From the NCBI RefSeq assembly GCF_016862455.1, contig NZ_BOMZ01000094.1:34765-98764 (forward strand): 64,000 bases of DNA, in the 5' to 3' direction. The DNA is from Actinoplanes utahensis. Lineage in GTDB: Bacteria; Actinomycetota; Actinomycetes; Mycobacteriales; Micromonosporaceae. How positions within the stretch are numbered: the stretch's first letter is position 1; every line of letters starts with the position of its first letter. This document shows, one piece after another, positions 55,803 to 63,700 of the stretch. The notes under the pieces were generated by a model that did not search any database, was not told the DNA's origin, and saw only the letters and a list, made by a program, of their open reading frames with translations. Position numbers and translations under genes: made by a program.

Positions 55803-56768
55803 TCAGCCCGGCCGACGGTAACCGGCGACCGGGGCCAGGTCGACGGCCGCCATCCGCACATGGTCGCCCGTGTGCGGAGCGTGCACCACCTTCCCGCCTC
55901 CGATGTAGAGGGAGACGTGGTGCACGTCGGAGAAGTAGAAGACCAGGTCGCCCGGCTTCAACTCGTTGCGGCTCACCGGCGTGGTGGAACCCCACTGATC
56001 CTTCGTGTAGTGCTCGAGGTGCACGCCGACCGCTTTCCACGCCTCCTGTGTCAGACCCGAGCAGTCGTAACTGTTCGGGCCGTTGGAGCCGAAGACGTAC
56101 GGCTTGCCGATCAGGTCACACGCCCGCTGGGCGGCACGGCCGCCCTTGTCGTTCGTGTAGGTGACCGGGCACGGGCCGGTACGCAGCGGGCCGTCGTCGA
56201 CGTTCGCCTCGCCGTACGCCGCGATCCGGAGCTTCTGGAGCTTCGTGATCTCCTTCTCGATCGCGGTCTTCTTCTGCTTGAGATCGGTGTCCCGGACAGC
56301 GATCTCAGAGGCCATCTTGTCGACCGCGGCCTTGTCGGTGGCGTACTTGTCCCGCAGTCGGGTGACCTCGGCGATCGACGTCTTGCGGTTCTGGGCGAGC
56401 TGGTCGAGAAGCGCGAGCTTCTCGGCGAACCCGTCCGGGTCACCGCTGAGCAGCGCGTTGGCCACGCTGGGCGGCCCCGCGATGTAGGCGTCGACGGCCA
56501 GCCCACGGACCTCGACCATCGCGGCGTCCACCTGCCTCTGCAGCGGCGCCAGGGTCCTGGCCAGCGACTTCTGCTGCGTACGCAGCTTGGTCAGCTTGTT
56601 GTGGGTGTTGTTGTAGTCCTCGATGACGGGTTCGAGCTTGTTCCACTCCGCGTCGATCTGGGCCTCTACGTCAGACGGCGAAGGAGTGGCGTAGGCGACG
56701 GACGGACCCGTGAGAACGATGCCGACAGTGGCCATCACGCACAGCAGCAGGGTGCGCATCCGTTTCAC
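55803..56768 (-). CDS. NlpC/P60 peptidoglycan hydrolase (RipA-like)
   Basis: A 321-residue exported cell-wall hydrolase with a signal peptide (1-27), a long coiled-coil region (about 33-185) and an NlpC/P60 domain (about 212-321). The catalytic triad is visible: C236 in YDCSGL, H284 in HHVSLYIG and a third histidine in HAPHTG. It should cut the D-Glu-mDAP bond of stem peptides, with the coiled coil blocking or positioning the enzyme as in RipA-type proteins. Expression is probably under the c-di-AMP-type leader upstream, a link known for actinobacterial cell-wall hydrolases. Confidence 0.93.
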   Translation of the reverse strand: MKRMRTLLLCVMATVGIVLTGPSVAYATPSPSDVEAQIDAEWNKLEPVIEDYNNTHNKLTKLRTQQKSLARTLAPLQRQVDAAMVEVRGLAVDAYIAGPPSVANALLSGDPDGFAEKLALLDQLAQNRKTSIAEVTRLRDKYATDKAAVDKMASEIAVRDTDLKQKKTAIEKEITKLQKLRIAAYGEANVDDGPLRTGPCPVTYTNDKGGRAAQRACDLIGKPYVFGSNGPNSYDCSGLTQEAWKAVGVHLEHYTKDQWGSTTPVSRNELKPGDLVFYFSDVHHVSLYIGGGKVVHAPHTGDHVRMAAVDLAPVAGYRRPG

Positions 56769-56784
56769 GTAAGCGCGTTGTCCT

Positions 56785-56945
56785 TTCTTCCCACTCAGCC
56801 GCCGACCGGGTTAGCTGACGGGTTCGGGCGGGAAGTCTGCCCGGCCGCCTCCGGAGAGGACGACTTCACCCCAGTTGCTCGGGTCCCCGGCTCGCGTCAG
56901 CGATTAGGCGGTGGTTCGCCAGATCAGCCGGGTGACCGATGGGGG
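56785..56945 (-). promoter_or_regulatory. ydaO-yuaA (c-di-AMP) riboswitch
   Basis: The minus-strand leader of the NlpC/P60 gene carries the conserved blocks of the ydaO class in the right order: GAGCCGGGGACCC near 56887, CTGGGGTGAA near 56870, and CCGAACCCGTCAGCTAACC near 56815. A GTGGGAAGAAAGGA-like stretch follows just before the gene. In actinobacteria this aptamer turns cell-wall hydrolase genes off when c-di-AMP is high. Ends are approximate. Confidence 0.85.
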
Positions 56946-57042
56946 GCTGCCGAACCGGGGATCACCGTACTCGGATCAAGGCGGCAAATGAAGGTCGCAC
57001 ACGCCGCCGCACGTTACGCGCCGCCGGCGACACGGAGGGTGA

Positions 57043-57951
57043 TCAGAACGGCCAGGTGTGCAGGGCCCGGCCCAGCCACGGCACCACCAAGATCACTGTG
57101 GGTAGCACCAGCAGTCCGGTCGCGGCGGCCGCGCCCGCCACGTTGAGGGCGGCCGAGGTGCGGTCCGGAACGGCCAGCCGGGCCAGCCGGCGGCGCCGGG
57201 ACTCACCCTCCGGGTCGGCGGTCACCTCCTCCGCCAGGGGGACGGCGTCGGCCAGGGTCGCCAGCGCGGCACGCAGCGGGCCGGGGCCCGTCCGGCGCCG
57301 CGCCGCGTCGTCCGCCACCATCTCGAGCAGCAGGTGCACGGCGTCCAGCGGCACCTTCGACCGAAGGGGCCGCGGCACCGCCTGATAGAACGCGGTGAAC
57401 GACTCCATCACCAGCTCGTGCTTGTGCCGCAGGTGGGCGCGCTCATGGGCGAGGACCGCGTCGACCTGGTCCCGGTCGAGCACGCGCAGCACGCCGTCGC
57501 TGAGCACCACCCGGGGCTGACGGCCGGGAACGCAGTAGGCGAGCGGCAGAGGGCCGTCGAGGACCCGCACCTCCTCGCCGCCGAGATCCGCATGGCGCTC
57601 GACCCGGTCGAGCAGGTCGACGAGCATCCGGTGCCGGGCGCGGCGGGCGCGGGCCCGGGAACTGACCCGGACCAGCGAGACGATCAGCCGGATCACGATG
57701 GTCGCGGCCACCGCCAGGGAGAACAGCAGCGCGGCGACGGTCTCCGGGTGGCGGGCGCCGGCCGCCCGGGCCACCTCCTCCGGAGCGGCGAGGACCACGC
57801 CGAGAGCGCACAGCACGGCCGTGAGCGTCAGCGACTGCCAGAGCAGGACCCCCGCGACCGGGGCACGGTCGGTCCAGCGGGCACGCGCCAGGACGTTCGG
57901 CACGACCAGCGACAGGGCCAGCCCGAGGGCGCCGAGCAGGAGGGCGGTCAC
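57043..57951 (-). CDS. M56-family (BlaR1/MecR1-like) membrane metallopeptidase
   Basis: A 302-residue membrane protein with four hydrophobic helices and a cytosolic zinc protease site H169-E-R-A-H173 in LAHERAHLRHKHE. Unlike true BlaR1 it ends right after the last helix and has no penicillin-binding sensor domain, as is typical of actinobacterial M56 proteins. The GTG start overlaps the stop of the upstream BlaI-type gene. The expected role is to cleave or inactivate that repressor on an unknown envelope signal. Confidence 0.88.
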   Translation of the reverse strand: MTALLLGALGLALSLVVPNVLARARWTDRAPVAGVLLWQSLTLTAVLCALGVVLAAPEEVARAAGARHPETVAALLFSLAVAATIVIRLIVSLVRVSSRARARRARHRMLVDLLDRVERHADLGGEEVRVLDGPLPLAYCVPGRQPRVVLSDGVLRVLDRDQVDAVLAHERAHLRHKHELVMESFTAFYQAVPRPLRSKVPLDAVHLLLEMVADDAARRRTGPGPLRAALATLADAVPLAEEVTADPEGESRRRRLARLAVPDRTSAALNVAGAAAATGLLVLPTVILVVPWLGRALHTWPF

Positions 57952-58310
57952 CGCTCGATGTTACGGGCCTTCTCGATCGCGGCCCGCAGCGCCGCGGGTG
58001 GCAGCTGCCCGACGAAGTAGGCCAGCGCGGCGTCCTGGTCGGGGGTGGCGCTGAGCGCGTCGAGCATCACGCCGGCGGTCATCTCCTCGCGGGTCTGCGC
58101 GGGCGCGTACCGGTAGGCGCGGTCGGCGCGCTGCTGGACGACGAGGCCCTTCTTGGCGAGCCGGTCCAGGACCGTCATCACCGTCGTGTACGCCAGATCA
58201 CGGTCACGGCTGAGCAGCTCGTGCACCTGCCGGACGGTGAGCGGCTCGCGCGCGTCCCACAGCTTCGTCATGACCTCGCGCTCGAGATCGTTCCTTGCCA
58301 TGTGAGCCAC
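57948..58310 (-). CDS. BlaI/MecI/CopY-family repressor
   Basis: A 120-residue winged-helix repressor. Typical motifs are MTKLWDAREPLTVRQVHELL, DLAYTTVMTVLDRLAKKGLV and a C-terminal dimerisation helix (DQDAALAYFVGQLP). It overlaps the M56 protease gene by four bases and is divergent from the cytochrome bd operon. Two dyads of the BlaI-operator type lie between them (58328-58364). It probably represses both itself and cydAB. Relief would come from the M56 protease. Confidence 0.92.
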   Translation of the reverse strand: MAHMARNDLEREVMTKLWDAREPLTVRQVHELLSRDRDLAYTTVMTVLDRLAKKGLVVQQRADRAYRYAPAQTREEMTAGVMLDALSATPDQDAALAYFVGQLPPAALRAAIEKARNIER

Positions 58311-58327
58311 TCTACTTCAACGTGTCG

Positions 58328-58364
58328 TACTACGCGTCGTAGTATCTACTACGAATCGTCGTAG
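58328..58364. promoter_or_regulatory. Two BlaI-type operator dyads
   Basis: Dyad 1 (58328-58344) is TACTACG-N3-CGTAGTA. Dyad 2 (58349-58364) is CTACGA-N4-TCGTAG. Both resemble the TAC-TAC/GTA-GTA half sites of BlaI/MecI-family repressors. They sit between the blaI-like start and the cydA start, covering the divergent promoter. Confidence 0.7.
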
Positions 58365-58375
58365 AGGGGTTTCCC

Positions 58376-59788
58376 ATGGACGTGCTCGACCTGACCCGAT
58401 TGCAGTTCGCGGTCGTGACGATCTACCACTACCTGTTCGTGCCGGTGTCGATCTGCCTGTCCGCCACCGCGGCCGGGCTCCAGCTCACCTGGATGCGCAC
58501 CGGCAAGGAGAAGTACCTGCACCTGACCAAGTTCACCGGCAAACTGCTGATCGTCACGTTCGCCGTCGGCGTGGTCACCGGCCTCGTGCAGGAGTTCCAG
58601 TTCGGGCTGGGGTGGAGCGCGTTCGCCCGCTTCTACGGCGACGTCTTCGGGCCCACCCTCGCCATCGAGGGCATGCTCGCGTTCTTCCTCGAGGCCACGT
58701 TCCTCGCGCTGTGGTACTTCGGGTGGGACCGGCTGCCCCGCCGCGTCCACGCCGCCACCATCGTCGTCGTCGCCGTCGGGACGCTGCTGTCGGCGTACAT
58801 CATCCTGGCCGCCAACTCGTTCATGCAGAACCCGGTGGCGTACGCGCTCGACCCCGAGACCGGCCGCGCGCACCTCACCAGCTTCCTCGATCTGATGACC
58901 AACGAGGTGGTGCTCGCGGCGTTCCCGCACACCATGGGCGGCGCCGCGATGGCCGGCGGCGGCCTCCTGATGGCCATCGGGATCTGGCGTGCCTCCACAG
59001 ACGAGGCGTTCCGGACCCTGTCCCGGGTGGGAGCGTGGACCATGCTGATCGGCGGCGCGGTGACCGCGATCAGCGGCGACCACCTCGGCAAGGTGATGAC
59101 AGCCGTGCAGCCGATGAAGATGGCCGCCGCCGAAGCCCTCTACGAGACCACCACGTCGGCGCCGTTCTCGATCTTCGCCATCGGTGAACTCGGCCACGAC
59201 CGGCCGTTCTTCAGCATCGAGATCCCCGGGCTGCTGTCGTTCCTGGGCACCGGGTCGTTCGGCGGGACCGTGCAGGGCATCGACGACCTCCAGGCCCAGT
59301 ACGTCGCCCAGTACGGGCCGGGCAGCTACGTGCCGATGATCCCGGTGGCGTTCTGGACGTTCCGGCTCATGATCGGCGCCGGGGTGCTCGGGATGGCTCT
59401 CGCCGCGTACCACCTCTGGTCCACCTGGGAGACCACCCGCCGCGTACCGCTCCTCCCGGAGTTCCTGCAGCCCGGGCGGGGAACGCCCGGATGGCTCCAG
59501 CGGTTCATCCTGATCGCCCCGGTACTGCCGGCCGCCGCCAACACGTTCGGCTGGATCTTCACCGAGACCGCGCGGCAGCCCTGGCTCGCGTTCGGCATCT
59601 CGAAAGTCGCCGACGGCATCTCCCCCGGCCTCACCCGCGCCGAGGTGATCGCGTCCCTGTGCGGGTTCACGCTGGTGTACGGCCTGCTCGCGCTCGTCTG
59701 GTTCCGCCTCGTCGTCCACCTGTCCCGTAAGCCGCTGGCTCCCCCGGTCGCCGCCGAGGAGACCCCCGAGCCGGCACCCGCCTACTAG
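58376..59788 (+). CDS. cydA: Cytochrome bd ubiquinol oxidase subunit I
   Basis: A 470-residue membrane subunit of the high-affinity terminal oxidase, which reduces O2 to water with quinol electrons. H18 in T-I-Y-H-Y-L-F is a haem ligand. The quinol-binding loop keeps the K-M-A-A-A-E segment, with the short Q-loop typical of Gram-positive bd oxidases. The C-terminal A-R-Q-P-W motif is present, with about nine helices. A GAGGGG site precedes ATG 58376. It is the first gene of cydA-cydB-cydD, downstream of the BlaI-type dyads. Confidence 0.95.
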   Translation: MDVLDLTRLQFAVVTIYHYLFVPVSICLSATAAGLQLTWMRTGKEKYLHLTKFTGKLLIVTFAVGVVTGLVQEFQFGLGWSAFARFYGDVFGPTLAIEGMLAFFLEATFLALWYFGWDRLPRRVHAATIVVVAVGTLLSAYIILAANSFMQNPVAYALDPETGRAHLTSFLDLMTNEVVLAAFPHTMGGAAMAGGGLLMAIGIWRASTDEAFRTLSRVGAWTMLIGGAVTAISGDHLGKVMTAVQPMKMAAAEALYETTTSAPFSIFAIGELGHDRPFFSIEIPGLLSFLGTGSFGGTVQGIDDLQAQYVAQYGPGSYVPMIPVAFWTFRLMIGAGVLGMALAAYHLWSTWETTRRVPLLPEFLQPGRGTPGWLQRFILIAPVLPAAANTFGWIFTETARQPWLAFGISKVADGISPGLTRAEVIASLCGFTLVYGLLALVWFRLVVHLSRKPLAPPVAAEETPEPAPAY

Positions 59789-59800
59789 GAGCGCCCATCC

Positions 59801-60778
59801 ATGATCACGTTCTGGTTCGCGGTCCTCGTCCTCGCCTGGGTGCTCTACTTCGTCCTCGAAGGCTTCGACTTCGGCGTCGGGATGCTGATGTTCACCGGCC
59901 GCGGTGAACACGAACGCGGCGCCATCGTCCGCACCGTCGGCCCGTTCTGGGACGGCAACGAGGTGTGGCTGGTCGCCGCCGTCGGCGTCACGTTCGCCGC
60001 GTTCCCCGACTGGTACGCCGCCCTGATGTCCGCCCTCTACCTGCCGATGGTCGCCATCCTGCTGCTCCTCGCCGTCCGCGGCGCCGCCCTCGAGTTCCGC
60101 GGCAAACACGACTCGCCGGTCTGGCGGCTACGCGCCGACATCCTGCTGTCCGTCAGCTCCGCCGGCATCGTGCTGCTGTGGGGCGCCGTCCTCGGCATCC
60201 TCGTCGACGGCCTCGCCCTCGGCCCCGACGGTGAGGTCACCGGCGCCGGCCTCGGCCGCAGCCTCGGCCCGCTGCTCACCCCCGCCGCCGGGCTCGGGGC
60301 ACTCGCCGCGCTGCTCGCCGCCGTCCTGCTGGGCGCCACCTTCCTGGCGCTGCGCACCACCGGGCCGGTCCGCCGCCGGGCCCGCGACATCGCCCGGCAC
60401 ACCGGCACCTTCGGCGCCGTCGCACTGCTACTGACCGGCATCGGTACGGGAAACCGCCTCGCCCTGGCCGCCGCCGCCCTCGTGTTCGTGGCCGGCCTGC
60501 AAGCCCGGCGCTCCCGCGAGGGGACGTCCTTCGCCGCCGTCGCGGTGGCCGTCACCACCACCGTCGTCGCCGTCTTCACCGTCCACGGCGACGTGGTCCT
60601 GCGCAGCACCCTCGACCCGGCCTGGTCCCTGACCCGGACATCGGCGGCGGCCGGCCCCGAGGCCCTGAGACTGATCACCGTGGCCGGTATCCTCATCCTT
60701 CCCGGTGTCCTTCTCTACCAGGCCTGGTCCTACTGGGTGTTCCGCCGCCGCATCGCCAGCGAACGGGTCCCCTCATGA
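59801..60778 (+). CDS. cydB: Cytochrome bd ubiquinol oxidase subunit II
   Basis: A 325-residue partner of CydA with eight or nine helices. Family motifs include FVLEGFDFGVGM near the start, GPFWDGNEVWL, and P-G-V-L-L-Y-Q-A-W-S-Y-W near the end. It lies 12 bases after cydA and overlaps cydD by four bases (ATGA), so translation is coupled along the operon. No unusual residues were noticed. Confidence 0.95.
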   Translation: MITFWFAVLVLAWVLYFVLEGFDFGVGMLMFTGRGEHERGAIVRTVGPFWDGNEVWLVAAVGVTFAAFPDWYAALMSALYLPMVAILLLLAVRGAALEFRGKHDSPVWRLRADILLSVSSAGIVLLWGAVLGILVDGLALGPDGEVTGAGLGRSLGPLLTPAAGLGALAALLAAVLLGATFLALRTTGPVRRRARDIARHTGTFGAVALLLTGIGTGNRLALAAAALVFVAGLQARRSREGTSFAAVAVAVTTTVVAVFTVHGDVVLRSTLDPAWSLTRTSAAAGPEALRLITVAGILILPGVLLYQAWSYWVFRRRIASERVPS

Positions 60779-63700
60779 CCCCCACGAACCCTTCCCTCGG
60801 TACGCCCACCAGCATCACCAGCCCCGCAGGCACCGCCACCACTGGAACCACGCCCGCCGCAACCAGCAGCGCCGAAACGACCAGCAGCAGACCTGCCAGT
60901 AGCACGACCGCTACCAGCAGCGCGCTAAGCACTGAAGCGGCGAACATCGGCGGCGCACCCGACACCAGCACCGCGGCTACCAGCAGCACATCAAGTACCA
61001 GCGCCGCAGCTTCAGCCAGTGTGACGGCCCGAGCCGGCTTCTCCGCGCGGTCCTCCGTGTCGCCGTCGCGTCTCCAGCCGACGAATCCGGCGCCCACCCG
61101 GCTCTCCGCCCCCCACACACCCCGGAACGGCAGAGATCTTGGGCGATTCACCCCCGGATCCGGGGGTGAATCGCCCAAGATCGCGGAGGCGGGCGACGAG
61201 CCCCAACCGAGCGACGACGTGAAACGAACGCCGCAGGCCAAGCCGACCGTGATGCCGCAGGCCGAACGAGCCGGAACACGACGGGCCGAGCAGGCCGTGA
61301 TGCCGCAGGCCGAACAGACCGGAACGCCACGGGCCGAGCAGGCCGTGATGCCGGGGCCCGAACAGACCGGAACGCCGCGGAGCGAGCAGGCCGCCACGCC
61401 GCGGGCGGCGCGGGTCGTGAAGGGGCCGATCGATCCGCGGCTGCTGCGTCACGCCCGGGCGAGCCGAACCGGGATCGCACTTCTCACGCTGATCGGGATC
61501 GGACAGGCGGCGGCGACGGTCGCCATCGCTCTGGCACTGACCTGGATCGTGGCCGGTAGCGGTCTCCTGCCCGGCGCCGTCCCGGGGGATCTCGCCGCCG
61601 GATTCGTGCCCGGCGGCGGGACAGGTGCGCCGCCGGCGGGGATCGTGCTGCTGGCCGGGGCGTTCGCGGTACGCGGGCTGCTGGCCTGGGCCGAACAGGT
61701 CGTCGCCCAGCGGACCGCCGCCCGCGTCACCGACGAACTACGGCGCTCCCTGCTGGACCGCATCGTCCGGCGCGGCCCGGCGTGGGTCGCGGCGTTCGGC
61801 GCCGGGCGGCTCAGCAACATCCTCGGCACCGGCCTGGAAGCCCTGCGCCCCTGGTTCTCCGGCTACCTCCCCGCCCTGATCTTGGGCGTCCTGCTCCCCC
61901 CGATCGTCGTCGTGATCATGGCGGTGGTCGATCCAGCGTCCGCGACGATCGCCCTGTTCACACTCCCGCTGATCCCGCTTCTCGGCGCGCTGATCGGCTG
62001 GGCCACGAAGGCCCGTGCCGAACAGCGCTGGGCCGCGGACGCACGGTTGGCGGGCCACTTCCTCGACGTCGTGCGCGGGCTTGCCACCCTGCGGATGTAC
62101 GGTCGTGCCGAACGCCAGATCGACGTCATCGCCGACCTGACCGACCGGCATCGCACCGCGACCCTGCGGGTCCTGCGGGTCGCCTTCCTCTCGTCGACCG
62201 CCCTGGACCTGGTCGGCACCCTCTCCGTCGGCCTGATCGCCGTCCAGGCCGGCCTCCGCGTCGCAGCGGGCACGATGGACCTCGGCCCCGCGCTGCTGGT
62301 GATCCTGCTGGCCCCCGAGGCGTATCGCCCACTACGCGAGATGGCCGCCCGCTACCACGCCTCCACCGACGCCGGCGCCGTCATCACCGACGTCGACACC
62401 ATCCTCACCGACGGTCCCGTCGCCTCCAGCGACCCCATCGCCGCGAATCGCCCCTCTGCCGCTGTCCACCTCGCCGCCACCGGCGACCGCACCGCCGCGG
62501 GCGATTCGTCTGCCAGTGACGAGCCGGCCGTGACGGCGTACCTCCCTTTCACCGATTACCCGGCTCCCATGGGTGGCGGCGCCACGGACCGGGACTGTCT
62601 GCCGGCCGGCGGGCAAGCCGGGCACCGGGTTACTTCCGGCTGGCTCTCACGGCTGTTCCGGAGCCGGCGAGACAGCCGTGACGACCAGCCGGAGAGCCCC
62701 GGCCGGCTGTCACCGCCGGCTCAACCGGCGCGAGGCACCACGGAGAGCCGGCCCGGCAGATCCACGGTTGCGCGGGCGGTCCCCATGGGCCACGCCATGC
62801 AGGACTCCGCCGCTGCGCAGACGGTCCCCCTCAGCCACGCCACGCAGGACTCCGCCGCTGCGCAGACGGTCCCCATCAGCCACGCCACGCAGGACGACGA
62901 GTGGGGACGGGATTCGTTCGGGCCGGAAGCCAAGGGCGTCGATGCGGAGTGCGCTCCGAACGGTGGCGGGATGAACGGGCTGGAGATCGCTCGGCGGCGG
63001 CGAGCACTGCGGCAGGTGTTCGGGACGGACGGGCGCTGGGGCGTACGGGTGGTGGGGCTACGGGCGAGTTATCCCGGCGCTTCCGGTGATGCGGTACGGC
63101 TGGACGAACTGGGTGTCCGCGCCGGGGAACTCGTCGCGCTCCGCGGAGTGTCCGGCGCCGGTAAGACGACCGCGCTGCGTGTGCTGGCCGGGTTGCACCC
63201 CGCCGAAGCAGGGGCGATCGCCGTCGGCAGCACCTTCCACCTGCCGCAGCGGTCGTCGTTGCCGCACGCCCGTACCGTCGCCGAAGCCTTTCCCCCGGGA
63301 ACCGGCCGGGACGATGTCCGGACCGCGCTGCGCCTCGCCGGACTGGCCACCGAGGTCTCCCCGGAGACACCGCTCGGCGAGCACGTCACCGGAATCTCCG
63401 CCGGCCAGCGTCAGCGCCTCGCCCTGGCCGTTCTGCTGCACCGGGCCGGGCGTGCGCTCACCGGCTGCCGCGACCGGGCGACCGCGCCGGTGGTCACGCT
63501 GCTCCTGGACGAGCCGACCGCCCACCTCGACCTCGCCACCGAGCTGTCGATCATCGATCGTCTGCGCGAGTTCGCGGCCCTGGGCTGCGCGATCCTCGTG
63601 GTCGCCCACCGTCCCGCACTGCTGGCCGCCGCCGACCGTGTCGTCGACCTGTACCCGCCCACGGGTGGCATCCTCCAGTTCGGCTCCTCCACGGCGGACG

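Noticed and set aside
58349..60109. Minus-strand open frame of 586 codons opposite cydA/cydB.
   Set aside because: The plus-strand cytochrome bd genes are unmistakable. The antisense frame is low-complexity Glu/Gly/Asp/His.
60693..61397. Minus-strand frame with a strongly hydrophobic segment opposite the start of cydD.
   Set aside because: The hydrophobicity is the mirror of Ser/Thr/Ala-rich codons. It has no ribosome site, and the plus-strand frame is coupled to cydB. It remains a minor doubt about the cydD start.
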